Shown one piece after another: positions 21,383-32,787 of a stretch of 64,000 bases of DNA. The stretch lies in contig NC_080175.1 in NCBI RefSeq assembly GCF_950295315.1, positions 87,027,581 through 87,091,580 on the forward strand, in the 5' to 3' direction. The position numbers and the translations under genes were made by a program. Each line of letters starts with the position of its first letter. Positions within the stretch are counted from its first letter, which is position 1. Below the pieces are notes generated by a model, which ran no database searches, was not told the DNA's origin, and was given only the letters and a program-made list of their open reading frames with translations. This DNA is from Erinaceus europaeus. Its lineage: Eukaryota; Chordata; Mammalia; Eulipotyphla; Erinaceidae.

Positions 21383-22150
21383 CACGATTCTTTTTTTCTT
21401 AATCATTTGATTAGAGAAATAATGGTTGACAGAACAGGTATTGATACACAGGGATGATTTCTTATCTTCCAGTACAGGTATCTGCACAGCAAGGCTACCA
21501 CAAACTGAAGCTCCTTTTTACCATAATATACTAGGAACCAAGCATACCCTTTACCACCTTTCCTCACTTCCCTCTTACCACCACCACCCCTTTAGTCAGG
21601 TGCCTTTGTTTTGCTGCAGTATCTAGTCCAAGCTCTACCCTGTGCTTCCCTTTCTTTCCCTTGCTTCTTTTTATTTATTTATTTTAATTTGATGATGATG
21701 ATGATGATTGCCAGAGCAGTGCTCCTCTCTAGTTTATGGAAATGCAGGGAATTGAACTTGGGACCTGGAAGGCTCAGGCATGAGATTGTTTGCATAATTA
21801 TGATGCTATCTCCCTGCCTCTTCCCTTGCTTCTTAAGTAGTACCACCTGTTAATGAGATAATCTGATATTTGCCTATGTCTTAATTCTTAGTGATCAACT
21901 CCTGTTCATATTTTTATTTTATTGATTTATTTCCATTTTGAGGGTCTAATCGTTTACAGTACAGTTGTTGACATATGGGGACAATCTCTCATCTCCTCCT
22001 GATAGGCATCTGCAAAAGACTCTTACTCCCAAATTAGCTCTTTTTCTACCATCGTACACCAGCGCTCCATGTCCTCTTCCTTCTTCTCCCTCTCCTCCCC
22101 CAAAGTCCTTTGCTTTGGGAAGCTGAAGGAAAGGAGACAAGACAAAGATA
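21383..22150 (-). mobile_element. L1 3' UTR copies (older subfamily), reversed, split by SINE-D
   Basis: 21383-21654 and 21835-21900 form one reversed 3' UTR ('taatggttgacagaacag', 'ctagtccaagctctaccc', 'gagataatctgatatttgcc'). A second reversed 3' UTR starts near 21910 ('tttacagtacagttgttgac', 'caatctctcatctcctcc'). Confidence 0.7.
21670..21820 (-). mobile_element. SINE-D, reversed, with exact 14-bp target duplication
   Basis: 'ctctagtttatggaaatgca', 'gggaattgaacttgggacc', 'aggctcaggcatgagattg', 'gcataattatgatgctatc'. The 14-bp 'ttcccttgcttctt' flanks it at 21656-21669 and 21821-21834. A short (GAT)n expansion lies at 21692-21707. Confidence 0.92.
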
Positions 22151-22195
22151 GAAAGACATATACCAGGTGGTGGGACTTACAAAGAAAGGGAAAAT

Positions 22196-22413
22196 ACAAA
22201 ATGAAACTAGGACTGGGTGTGGTGCATTCCAACCTCTGTTTGGCTGGCTCACCTTGCTCACTCATTCTTGACTAAACCTAACACTCCAGGCTGGGAGCTG
22301 ACTTACAAAATGAAACTAGGACTGGGTGTGGTGCATTCCAGCTTCTGTTTTGCTGGCTCACCTTGCTCACTCATTCTTGACTAAACCTAACACTCCAGGC
22401 TGGGAGTTGAGTT
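22196..22413. repeat. Tandem duplication, two 109-bp units
   Basis: Unit 1 is 22196-22304 and unit 2 is 22305-22413. Both start 'acaaaatgaaactaggactg' and share 'ctcactcattcttgactaaa'. About five mismatches by eye. Confidence 0.95.
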
Positions 22414-22650
22414 ACCCAGTAGAGTCGACACAGCACCATATGTAAGGACTTGGGGTTAAGCCCATGGACACCACATGGGGGTGTCTGCAGGGGGAAAGTT
22501 CGTAAGCTGTGAAGTTGTGCTGTGGTGTTTCTCCTGTTTCTCTCTCCTTTTGTATGTCCCTGTGGCTCTTACCCTCTATCCAGTGGAAAGGAAAAAAAAT
22601 GACCTCAAGAAGTGAACAAGTATAGGCACTGAGCCCCTGCAATAACTGGT
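22414..22650 (+). mobile_element. SINE-B type copy, diverged
   Basis: 'ttggggttaagcccatgg', 'gtctgcagggggaaagttc', CT-rich body, and the SINE-B tail 'aggcactgagcccctgcaat'. A short (GGT)n run follows at 22649-22668. Confidence 0.7.
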
Positions 22651-22741
22651 GGGTGGTGGTGGTGGTGGGGTTCACTAGGATTGTCCTTTTGTCAAAGTTT
22701 AAAAGGATTGTCATTGCATTATACTTTATTTTATTTAAAAA

Positions 22742-22955
22742 ATTATCTTCTTTATTTTATTTGACAATCAGCCAGAAATCCAGAAATCAAGAGGGAGGAG
22801 GTGATAGAGAGGGAGAGAGACAGAGAGACACTGCAACACTGCTTCACCACTTGCGAAGCTTTCCCCCAGCAGGTGGGGACCAGGGGGCTCAGACCTGGGT
22901 CCTTGCTCACTGTAATGTATTCACTCAACCAGGATAGCCGCCACCTGGCCCCTGC
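22742..22955 (-). mobile_element. SINE-A, full-length, reversed
   Basis: 'ttgacaatcagccagaaatc', GA-rich body, 'tgcttcaccacttgcgaagc', 'cccagcaggtggggacc', head 'gccgccacctggccc'. Confidence 0.88.
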
Positions 22956-23126
22956 GTTACATTTTATATTACTACAATTTCTGAAATAGTAGATACTTGT
23001 ATTTTGTTGTAGCAGCACTGGCATGGCTACCAGTGATCATGGTCTCCTGGTATTCAAATGCTTGTGTAATCACCTCTGATCAAGTGTGGACAGGATTCAC
23101 ATTTGCTTTTAAAGAATAAAATCTAG

Positions 23127-23348
23127 GGGAGTCAGGCGGTAGCACAGTGGGTTAAGCGCAGGTGGTGCAAAACACAAGGATCCCAGTTCGAGCCCCCAGC
23201 TCCCCACCTGCAGGGGAATCACTTCATAGGTGCTGAAGCAGGTCTGCAGGTGTCTATCTTTCTCTCCCTTTCTCTGTCTTCCCCTCCTCTCTCCATTTCT
23301 CTCTGTCCTATCCAACAACAATAACAACAAAAACAACAAAAATGAATA
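23127..23348 (+). mobile_element. SINE-B (short form) with 12-bp target duplication
   Basis: Head 'gtcaggcggtagcacagtgg', B-box-like 'cccagttcgagcccccag', body, and an (AAC)n end. 'aataaaatctag' flanks it at 23115-23126 and 23349-23360. Confidence 0.92.
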
Positions 23349-23429
23349 AATAAAATCTAGTAAAAATTATAGATGCCACTATTGATTAGGTTATGGAAAA
23401 CATGATTTATATTTTCCCATTATGGTAAT

Positions 23430-23482
23430 ATTTATTTACTTATTAATTTTTCATACAGAGAAAGAAAGTCAGTAAGGCAATC

Positions 23483-23535
<53 letters not shown>

Positions 23536-23696
23536 ACAGCACCAGAATTTCCTTAAGTGCAATGGGTACAGGGATGAGGTCCAAGTCATGCACATGGGAA
23601 AATAAAGCACTATCCAAATGATTTATTTGTCAGCCCTATTGATTTATTTATTGCTGCCAGAGTTTTTGAGCTGTGTCACCACTCCCAACAGACTAT

Positions 23697-23727
<31 letters not shown>

Positions 23728-23900
23728 TGTATTTTTAAGATAGAAGGTGAGAGATGCACAGATAGAGAGAGGACCACATCGCTGTTCATAGAACTTACCC
23801 TTTGAATGGCGCCCCCACATGGTGTCCAGAGGCTTGAACTCAAGTCCTTGTGTATGGTAAAGTGTACGCTCTACTGGATGTACTATCTCCCAGCCCCTAT
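23430..23900 (-). mobile_element. Older reversed SINEs with (GA)n and (TTTA)n tracts
   Basis: A SINE-E copy (about 23457-23635) holds a (GA)n tract at 23486-23533. A SINE-B tail scrap lies at 23641-23690, a (TTTA)n tract at 23694-23730, and another old SINE at 23735-23898 ('ggtgtccagaggcttgaact', 'ctatctcccagcccc'). Confidence 0.65.
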
Positions 23901-24475
23901 CTGGTACGTTATTATCGAGACTCCCATTTCTCTCCTTTGTGAATCACTTTGAGATAAGATCTGGGCATTGAGGGTAGTATGTCTTTCTGTAGGCCTAAGT
24001 CTTCGATGAATAAAAATGTAATATTGGAAAAGACTCTTTCTACAAGGAACTGATCCATCAGTCTTTGAAACAGAACATCTTACCAACAATCACCAAGGGA
24101 ACTTGGTAGTAAAACTTTCCCCAGTCAAACCTTGAGAAGACCTCATCAATACTTTGGTTAGAGACTGGTCAGCATGTTTATCTTATTTGTAAGCCCTTTC
24201 AACAGACTCAAGTCAGGCTATGCTTTCTGATCTAAAGAAATTGTGAGATAATAAGTATAAAATGTCCTGAATGGCTATTCTTAGCAGTTATTTGCTATCC
24301 AACAGTAGATGATGAGTATAGTTTATCTTCCATGTTTCTTTATGATTCTGAATTTTAAGTAATGAAAATTATATGTAATGTGTTCCCACTGACCTCAGGA
24401 TCATTTTCTATTTAAAATATGATACAATAGCTTAGCAAAACTCTCAGGCAGTCGACAATAATAAGCTAGTTTTTA
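23901..24475. other. Unique sequence
   Basis: AT-rich, no gene or element recognised. Confidence 0.5.
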
Positions 24476-24477
24476 TT

Positions 24478-24622
24478 TATATTGGATAGAGAGACACCTG
24501 CAGCACTGCTGCACCAATCGTGAAGTTTGCCCCCTGCAGGTGGAGACCAGGAGCTTGAAGCCGTGGTCTTATGTCTTTATGTAATGTGTGCGCTCAACAA
24601 GGTGCGCCACCTCCTGGCCCCC
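24478..24622 (-). mobile_element. SINE-A fragment, reversed
   Basis: 'attggatagagagacacctg', 'ccccctgcaggtggagacc', 'gtgtgcgctcaacaaggtgc', 'gccacctcctggccc'. Confidence 0.82.
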
Positions 24623-25014
24623 TAAAAATAAGTTAATTTTAAGGAATGTGTAACTTTAAAATAAGTTATTTGTATCATATGCAAGTGATCAATACTTACT
24701 GTCTAGAGTCCCCATACACTTTTCGAGATAGTTTAGAAATAGAACAAGTTGGCATGACTCACCTATAAGATAGTGATAAATATGCCCATCTTGTATTTGA
24801 AGAGAAAGTTTCAGCTGTTTAACTGCCTTGTAAAGGCTTAATGCCTGAAAATTCTGTTTTCCTGTTGTTTAAAACATATTAGGTTCTCCAAAATTTAGAC
24901 CTTAGTACCCCACCAATATCTCCAGAATTTAACAGGTGAACAACATTTCATCCATTGGATATTGGCTCCCAAAAGTCCTATTATTCTCTTCTCTAAAGAA
25001 GCCCTTTGTCTGGG
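24623..25014. other. Unique sequence
   Basis: No gene or element recognised. Confidence 0.5.
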
Positions 25015-25265
25015 CTGACAAAATAGATCACTTGGATAGTGTGCTGCTTTGTCATGTGAATGAATGAGGCTTCAACCCAGCACCCACCCTACTCAAGGAA
25101 ACACCCAGTTGATTTCACACATCACAAATTGCAAGGACCGGAATTCAAACCTTTGATCCCCACCTGCAGTGGGAGGCTTCACAAGTGGTGAAGCAGTTTT
25201 GTGTCTGTCTTTCTCTCTCCCTCACTATCTCCCCCATCTCAACTCTCTGTCCTATCAAGTAAAAC
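25015..25265 (+). mobile_element. Older SINE-A-like copy
   Basis: 'gatccccacctgcagtgg', 'cttcacaagtggtgaagcag' and the CT-rich body are SINE-A. The head (25015-25140) is diverged or from another SINE. Confidence 0.65.
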
Positions 25266-25269
25266 AAAC

Positions 25270-25395
25270 AAGAAGAGGGTGGTGGGTACATAGCATAATA
25301 GTTATGCAGACAAACTCTCATCGTGAGGCTACAAAGTCCCAGCTTTAATCCCTCACACCACCATAAGCCAGAGTTGAGTGGTACTCTAGTAAAAG

Positions 25396-25426
<31 letters not shown>

Positions 25427-25495
25427 TGGCAGGGAATGGTAAATTCATCGTGCAGGGACTGAACCCCAGCAATAATTTGGTGGTAATAGAAAGAA
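25270..25495 (+). mobile_element. SINE-D copy with (AT)n and SINE-B-like tail
   Basis: 'gagggtggtgggtacatagc', 'agttatgcagacaaactctc', 'caccataagccagagttgag', A run and (AT)n at 25396-25427, then 'gcagggactgaaccccagc'. Confidence 0.7.
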
Positions 25496-25594
25496 AATAC
25501 CCTAGCCTAGAGCAATATTTTATTTGTTCAAAATAATAGTTTCTTGAAGAAAATCTATGAATAAAGTTGACTGTTTACCTCATCAACCTGACTC

Positions 25595-26335
25595 AGGGTC
25601 CATATAAATTTATATTGAAGGCAGGAGCCTGTGTAACCTCTGAGTTCCTGTTAGTCTGAGCTTGCAGTGCATGGTGACATTCTAGGCTGCACTCATTTCA
25701 GGACTAGTCTTCCTCAAGTGGCATAGTATATTGGCACAGCCTCCCTTTGGACAGTGGGCAGTCCCAACCTTTGCTAATTTATAGGGAGGAAAAGTTCACA
25801 GAGTGACCCACTAGAGGGCTTATAATGACATTCCCAATAGAAGAGACCAGTGAATTTGGAGAGGGATCTGTTAGAGGTCTAATGTCACAATATCTGTATG
25901 GAAATCCATGGATTCTCTAACTAAGGCCCCAGATGATGATGTTGTCTGGTATTGACCAAAAAGTTCATCATTAAGTGACTCAGGCTCTTGCACATACCCA
26001 GTGTTTGTAGGCCTTTCTTTACCTGGTGAGCTAAGACTTTCTCCCAGATGTCAAAGCATTGAGTGTCATTTGTTGTGTTCAGCCAGTCTGAGGATTTTGG
26101 GGACCTGCCTTCTCTGGGTCTTTCTACTAGATTACCAAGCTTATTTGGTCTAAGTCTGAATGCTTGGAGAATTTATGATGCCTTCTTTAGGCCCTTCTAC
26201 TAGGACCCCAAGTTTATTAGGTCTAAGTCTAATCACAGTGGGCTGATAAGCACTTTTGAGTTATATAATGACTGTTTGCTTATGAATACACGTACATCTA
26301 TACCCAGAGTTTTAACTGATATCTCAGTAAAGAAA
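25595..26335 (+). repeat. Family S3 unclassified interspersed repeat, long copy
   Basis: Shares ordered blocks with 43370-44100: 'gagagggatctgttagaggt', 'gtattgaccaaaaagttcat', 'ttaggtctaagtctaatcac', 'gataagcacttttgag'. Its first part matches scraps at 2859-3000 and 16015-16070. No long frame and no domain. The class is unknown, possibly an L1 untranslated region or a non-autonomous element. Confidence 0.6.
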
Positions 26336-27198
26336 TTGGATGGAAGAATGCTTGCTATTATTAATTTGCCTAAAAGATTCTAATATGAAATTGTGAATAT
26401 AATAGAAAAAGTTCTGATAAGAACACAACTTACTTTATTTATACCTACTTTTAAACAACTTGAAAAAATTATCAAATTTGAATAATTCTAATAGCTTTGT
26501 AAGAGATAGTGTGCGCAAAATAAAGTCAATGACAGATCCAATGAGCGGTAACTTATCTAGAACTACAGAAAGCTTCCTAAGTATCGTTTGAATTTTAAAT
26601 GCTAAAAATGTGAAGTAAAATATCAAGCTATTTACAGTGAAAATCTTTTCCTGATTAACAGTGGGTGATATGACATCCTATCACAATAAAGAAAAGCCAA
26701 TCTTTTCACAAGAATGAAAAATCACAGTCTGTAGACTCTTTGAAAGGTAAGATCAGAAATTTGATTTCAGAAATGGAAAATCAAGGACCTGAAAGCTGTC
26801 TGATTTGCTTAGAGCTATCTGAAAGTCAGTGGTTGGAACAGAACATTTCACTACCAGTGAGTCTCATTCTTAATGAGATGTGGTCTCCAGTTATTAAAGT
26901 AAGCATTAAATAAGGGTGGCTTCTTTATAGTCAGTCTCATTTTGGTTCAAATTAATGACACCAAGAAAAAGAATATGATACTTCATGTTTTTAATATTTC
27001 ATATATAACCTTGCTCAGTATTTTCATATAGAATATATGTTTTTATCCATTCATGTGCTACAGAATATGGCTTTATTTTAATTTTAGATTTACCTTGTTA
27101 TTTAAATCTTATGAGACAAAAAGATTTTCCTGTGTGACAGAGAGAAATAAGAGATGTCAGAGCCTCATTGCTAAGATAACACTAAAATAATAACAAAC
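26336..27198. other. Unique AT-rich sequence
   Basis: No gene or element recognised. A 63-codon hydrophobic minus-strand frame at 26435-26626 lies in AT-rich DNA and shows no homology I can recognise. Confidence 0.5.
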
Positions 27199-27216
27199 AA
27201 GAATGATATAGTTGTG

Positions 27217-27355
27217 TGGTCCAGGAGGTGACACAGCGGATAAAGCACTGGATTCTCAACGTGAGGTCCCAAGTTCGATCCCCTGCAGCACATGTACCAG
27301 AGTGATGTCTGGTTCTTTCTTTCCTCTTATCTTTCTCATGAATAAATAAATAAAA
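27217..27355 (+). mobile_element. SINE-C with 16-bp target duplication
   Basis: 'ggtccaggaggtgacacagc', 'gataaagcactggattctc', 'agttcgatcccctgcagc', 'catgaataaataaataaa'. The flanks 'gaatgatatagttgtg' and 'gaatggtataattgtg' match with two differences. Confidence 0.9.
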
Positions 27356-27371
27356 AGAATGGTATAATTGT

Positions 27372-27625
27372 GGCTGGGTAGCTGAGCTCAGTTGAAATGA
27401 CTCAGGTTCAAGCCCCTATTTCCATCTACAAGAGGAAATCTTCACAGGTGGTGAACCAGTGCTACAGGCGTCTCTCCTTCTACCCTTCTTTCTATGCTCT
27501 AGTTCCTTCTATCCTATGAAATAAAACACATTTTAAAAAGGAAAAATTTGCTGCTGGGATTGGTGGATTCATCATACAGACACTGAGGCCCAGAGATAAT
27601 CCTGGTGACAATGAAAATGGTATTC
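27372..27625 (+). mobile_element. SINE-B, diverged
   Basis: 'ctcaggttcaagcccctatt', 'caggtggtgaaccagtgc', and the tail 'ggattggtggattcatca', 'cactgaggcccagagataat'. Confidence 0.75.
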
Positions 27626-27649
27626 CTAGGGTTCTACTAATTTTAAAAC

Positions 27650-27920
27650 ATACTTTATTATTATTTTAATTTGATAGGGCAGAGAGAAATTGTAAAGGAA
27701 GGGGAAGATGAGGCAGAGAAGGATAGCTGCAATACTACCTCACTACTTATGAAGTTTCTCCTCTGCTGGTATAGACTGGTGATTCTTCTATCTAAGCACT
27801 AAACAGGCCACAATCTGCCTAGCTTCTGAGATCAGAGGAAAGATTGATGATTCTGAACAAGGGCCCTTGTGTATGATAATGTATGCACCCAAACAAGTGT
27901 ACCACCAATTGACCCCCTAC
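27650..27920 (-). mobile_element. SINE-A/B fragments, reversed
   Basis: 'tttgatagggcagagagaaa', 'gctgcaatactacctcac' and 'acccaaacaagtgtaccac' mark the reversed body and head. Confidence 0.65.
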
Positions 27921-27964
27921 TCATTTTTCTCTTGTGGATCTTTAGTATTTTACTTATTTTTTTG

Positions 27965-28415
27965 TATAGTCTTTGTTTATCTATTGGATAGAGACAACTA
28001 GAAATCAAAAGGGAAGGGGGTGATAGAGAGGGAGAGAGATAGGCTAGATGGTGGCACACCTGGCTGTGCTCACACATTACAGTGTACAAGGATCCAGGTC
28101 CACGCCCTGGTCCCCACCTGCAGGGGGAAAGCTTTGCAAGTGGTGAAGCAAGGCTGCAGGTGTCTCTTTGTTTCTCTCCCTCTCTGTCTCCTCCCCCCTC
28201 GATTTCTGGCTATCTCTATCCAATAAATAAAGATAACTAAAAAGAGAGAGAGGGAGAGAAAGAAACAGAGAGAGAGAGAGAGAGAGACCTGCTGCCCTAC
28301 TTCATTCACCACACGCAAGGCTTTCCTTTTGCAGGTGAGCACTGAAGGCTCAAACCTGGGTCCCTGCACATTGTAGCCTGTGAGCTCAGCCAGGTGTGCC
28401 ACCACCCTGCCCCAA
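27965..28415 (-). mobile_element. SINE-A, reversed, split by a sense SINE-A
   Basis: 27965-28039 carries the reversed 3' part ('ctattggatagagacaac'). 28245-28415 carries its GA-rich body and head ('gtgccaccaccctgcccc'). A sense SINE-A sits in the GA tract between. Confidence 0.8.
28043..28240 (+). mobile_element. SINE-A nested inside an opposite SINE-A
   Basis: 'ggctagatggtggcacacc', 'gggggaaagctttgcaagtg', 'ctatccaataaataaagata'. The flanking GA-rich text 'agagagggagagaga' occurs on both sides as a likely target duplication, though it is low complexity. Confidence 0.88.
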
Positions 28416-30166
28416 TCCAATAGTTTATATAGCATCTTGATTCCTTGTACTGCAGTGCTCATCTAGGAAACAGGTGCAGTGAACCCACTGCAGGGCTTTG
28501 TCTTAAGCCCCATCTACAGCCCTTCACTGAGTGTCTAGTGGTTAAGACTGAACATCCTTCCCACTTATTCTTGACTTTCCAAATACATATGTGGGTTATG
28601 AGGCAGTTTTCTCTCCAAAAATCAACAATCAAACAGTTATCATTGTCCTTCTCTTGTCAAAAATAAAATAACTTCATTGGCCACTTCACATATTTCCAGA
28701 AGATGTTCGTATTTCTCAGCCTTGTTCATGCAGTTCTGTGACTACCGTGTTCATCTGGTATGCTTTTGCTTGCTCCATACTGATCCAGCTGGGAAACTTT
28801 TCCCTGAAAATAATGTTATATGCCAGTGTTTTTCACAAGGAAATTGTTTATGTGTCATTCATCAGGTTTATGGCCTTTCTCCCCTGATTTTAGAAAGCAG
28901 AAGCATGCTCAGTATTCAGTTCCACACAGAGCAGACTCATTACAGGATTGTCGATGAGCAATTTACCAGGAAGAAAGTCAAATTAGCTTTACTGGAAAGT
29001 TGACTGCGGTGTGTTACCCTCAGTGAAAATAGAAAGTAAAAATTCACCCACAACTGGTTGCATAGGGGTAATTAAAACCATTAATCTTTTTATTGATCTT
29101 TACTCCATTGCTTACTATATTTAGCAGATAAGATTCATGAGCTACTGGAGTGTGTCCATTGTCACAGATCTCCATCGATAGCTATCCTCTGAAGAGGGCT
29201 CCAGGGTAAAAGAACATTTATCTGATTTATGCCTATTTTGTGCTTCATTCAGATCTGAAACAAATAATTGTTCTGCTTTATTAAGAACCAGTATTTGCAA
29301 ACTGAAAAGCCTATGAAAACTATAACTTTATTCTACAAAAAAAGTGTCCCTCATGGTAAATGCATTTTGAGTCATATCTGTTACGTTTATTTTTATATTT
29401 GAATGAGATATGCTTCTACTTGATAACATCATATAGGCTGTAGGGTAATGCATAATTTTATAGTTAGGTGCTTTTTTAAAAAAAGTAAATGTTTGACCTT
29501 GTACTCCATAATTATTTCTCTGGAGTGGTAATAGTCCATCACTAAAAGTGTGACTTGGTTCACAGATCATTGATACAGTTAGTTTTAACAGATGCTTAGT
29601 TGCAATTATAATCTTTCCTATCCATTTGGCTGTCATAAAAGCTGGACCCATGTGCTTAACTTAAGCTATTATTTCTATAGGGCCTTTGCTCTCTTAAACT
29701 ATGAACAATTAGTACTTTAGAAGATTGGATCATTGACCAGTGACCTTCACCAATTAGGAGATTTTTCAGAATTAAACATGTAGTAGTTATTTTGAGTAGT
29801 GAAGAAATTAAAGTGAAAGATTAGCAGATATTTCAATCTTATGCCTATATGGAAGAGGAGTCAATACAAACATGGAGATTTGGTATGTTAATAGCTACAG
29901 TTTTGAGAACTTAATAGTGAGGGTTCACAGCCAGTACATACTGTCTATAAATTGTCTTGCTCACATGAAACTAGTTAGTGCCATATAAATTGCAAGTTCG
30001 CTGATCCTCAATGCATAAATCATATTGTAATATATGTGTGATGGGCATTTTTTTTATTTGAACATTGCCAGTGTCTATACAACCTGTATATTTGGTGAGA
30101 AAGAACTCTTTGAGCCATTGCCTTAGTCAGAGTCAAGAACATCCATTCTTTACCAAGACAGAGGGA
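28416..30166. other. Unique sequence
   Basis: No recognisable element. Frames of 108 codons (28677-29003, plus) and 107 codons (29328-29651, minus) show no known domain, signal peptide or splice-flanked structure, and I do not call them genes. Confidence 0.5.
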
Positions 30167-30182
30167 AGAAAGTGGGTCTTGT

Positions 30183-30406
30183 GGGGCCAGGAGGTGGCGC
30201 ACCTGGTTGAGCGCACATGCTACAGTGCACAAGGACCCAGGTCCGAGCCTCTGGTCCCCACCGGCAGGGGGAAAGCTTCACAAGTGGTGAAGCAGTGCTG
30301 CAGGTGTCTCTCTGTCGTCTCTCTTCCTCTCTATCACCCCCTTCCCTCTGAATTTCTGACTGTCTCTATCCAATGGATAAAGATTGAAAAAAAAAAAAAA
30401 AAAAAA
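30183..30406 (+). mobile_element. SINE-A, full-length, with 16-bp target duplication
   Basis: 'ggggccaggaggtggcgcac', 'aggtccgagcctctggtc', 'ggggaaagcttcacaagtgg', 'caatggataaagattg', A run at 30387-30406. The duplication 'agaaagtgggtcttgt' (30167-30182) recurs at 30407-30422 with one difference. One of the cleanest and youngest-looking SINEs here. Confidence 0.93.
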
Positions 30407-30424
30407 AGAAAGTGAGTCTTGTAA

Positions 30425-31420
30425 AACAGAACCATCTTGATGGACTGAAGGTTGTTTATGAGAACAAAACACAGCACATAGCAGAGACGGTTTTAGAAGA
30501 GTCAAGGAGGAGACTGAGTTCAGAGTGACTTGTGTGGTGGTGATAGCCTGATACCCTGCAGCATGACCAGGTGAACATAGATAATTCATTGTCTTGATTA
30601 TATGCTCATTCGCTTTTCAGTTCTTTAAGGCAGGGTCTCCACGCTTCTGATTATTTATGCTGTGCATGAAATAACCTTGCAATAATTAGTTAGTTAGTTT
30701 TTTTTTTTTTGGCCTGAAGCTAACCAAAGCCCAACTTTTTTGTTTAATCAATAATCATATCTGAAGTGTCTTGTTCCTATGTGTATATGCAAATATCAAG
30801 TGTGTAATTTCATAATTCATCTTCTTGTTTGATGGATTTTCCTGGCTAGTGAATATTAGTCACCCATATGCTCTATTATTCTTTAGCTTTCCCTAGATTA
30901 ATACCAGAGATCGTATTCATTCCTGGACTTCAAACTTTAAATCTCAGAAACTATAATACCAGAGCCAAGCATCTTAATGTTGTAACTACTAATAACTATT
31001 TCAAAAATGTATTGGGCTTAGAAACCAATATTGTTTGTGAGATATTAAAAGACAGATGTTCAGAATTCATTAACATGCTTTACAGATTGTCAAAAGAGCG
31101 TAGTAAATAATTGTTACTATAAGCAAGCATTTAAGTTAATATTTTGTCTGTTTCTTCTCCACTTATAGTATAAAGCACATTCTACAAAATATTCTTCCAC
31201 TTTATCTTTGCTCCCATTATACCTGGTACATTTTATTTATAGACCTTGTTCACTTTAACCATCTCCTATCCAGATGACTGAATTCACTCAGTCTTCAGTA
31301 ACTGCTTATCAAGTACCAATTATGTGACATCACAAATTTGCTAATTAATGAAAAAAATGCATGGATCCTGCCTTTTGTTAGCTTACTCCTCTATAGAGTG
31401 TAGACAACAAATAAATTTTA

Positions 31421-31470
<50 letters not shown>

Positions 31471-31990
31471 ATGTGCGTGCAGCAGAGAAATATATCTGTT
31501 ATAAAGAAAACCTATTGACGGCAGAGGTGGAGAATTTGAATAACAGAAGGAAAGAATGGTAAGGAAAGATCTCTTAAAAAACAAGACTTGTAGAGGAGAA
31601 ACCATAAGTACATAATCATTCATGAATAGCATGGGGATAGGTGCATGTATGTGTTTGGAGTAAGAACAAAACAAGGGCATAGTTGAATACCTGACAATAT
31701 CTATACTATGGAGGATATGGAATACATTAAAAGCTGACTGGAACTCCATGAAGCTGAAATTTTAGAGGCTATAAAGAAATGGCAAGGATGCATAGGATAA
31801 AAAAAAATGAGGCAGGCGTTTCATGTAATAACTGTTAATGGTACAGCTTTAAATTTATCCTACAGAAGACAGGCAGTAGTCAAAGTGTGTAAGCCTAAGA
31901 ACTGACATCATTAGATGTGCTTTTATTAACCTAGCTAACATAAAGAAAATTCTTTGGAGATTTTAAAATTGGAGTTAGGAAAAATAGTAA
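30425..31990. other. Unique sequence with a (GT)n microsatellite
   Basis: No gene or element recognised. (GT)n at 31422-31469, about 23 units. The minus-strand frame across it is low complexity. Confidence 0.55.
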
Positions 31991-32003
31991 AGATGCAAGT
32001 GTT

Positions 32004-32164
32004 GGTGGCCTGGGAGGTGATGCAGTAGATAAAGCATTAGACTCTCATGCATGAGGTCCTGAGTTCAATCCCCAGCAGCATATGTACCAGAGTGATGTCT
32101 GGTTCTTTTTCTCTCTCTTCCTGTCTTTCTCATGAATAAAGAAACAAAAATTAAAAAAAAAAAA
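32004..32164 (+). mobile_element. SINE-C with exact 13-bp target duplication
   Basis: 'ggcctgggaggtgatgcag', 'gtcctgagttcaatcccc', 'ccagagtgatgtctggttc', A-rich end. 'aagatgcaagtgt' flanks it at 31991-32003 and 32165-32177. Confidence 0.94.
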
Positions 32165-32177
32165 AAGATGCAAGTGT

Positions 32178-32502
32178 GACAGATGAGCATTGGAGAGTAT
32201 CTACTGAAAATGTTTTTTCCTGACAGAAGAATACTTAACATTATTGATAGACATATTGACAACTTAGTTAAAATGGAAAGAAAAAGAACCTGCGGATCTT
32301 ATGTCCCAAATACGTAGTAATTTAAAAGCTTTGAATTTATTGCAAACGTTCTATTCCTAGATACTAGCTCTATAAAGATCTATCTCTTCTTTATCTTCCA
32401 CCCACACTTCCATTTATTTATTCATCTATAAAAAGTTGAGAAAATTCCTGAAAATAAGATACCCGGCATATTCTAATGATCTCTAATGTAAAATATAAGA
32501 AG
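32178..32502. other. Unique sequence
   Basis: Nothing recognised. Confidence 0.5.
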
Positions 32503-32503
32503 T

Positions 32504-32620
32504 GGGGCCAGGCGATGGTGCACATATTACTGCATACAAAGACATGATTTCAAGCCCCTTCCATCTCAATTTCTGCCTGTGTCTATCCAATAAATAAATA
32601 AAAAACAAACAAACAAAAAA
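32504..32620 (+). mobile_element. SINE-A, internally deleted
   Basis: Head 'ggggccaggcgatggtgcac' is followed almost directly by the CT-rich end 'tgtctatccaataaataaat'. About 90 bp of the middle are missing. Confidence 0.85.
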
Positions 32621-32787
32621 TGAAGGACAGATTTATTCTTTGCTGAAGTGTTTAGGAAGCAAAGTGTTTAGGATCGAATGAGTCTGATTTTAACTCAGAG
32701 GAGTAAGGAAAACAGACTTTTATTTGCATATTTCTACAATTTTTGTAGGTTTGAAGTTGCTTCAAAAATAAAAATATATTCTTGAGA

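Noticed and set aside
23486..23533. Regular repeats as a CRISPR-like array
   Set aside because: Pure dinucleotide repeat in a SINE; no spacers and the genome is mammalian.
28677..29003. A 108-codon frame in unique DNA
   Set aside because: No recognisable domain, signal peptide or splice context; this length arises by chance in 64 kb read in six frames.
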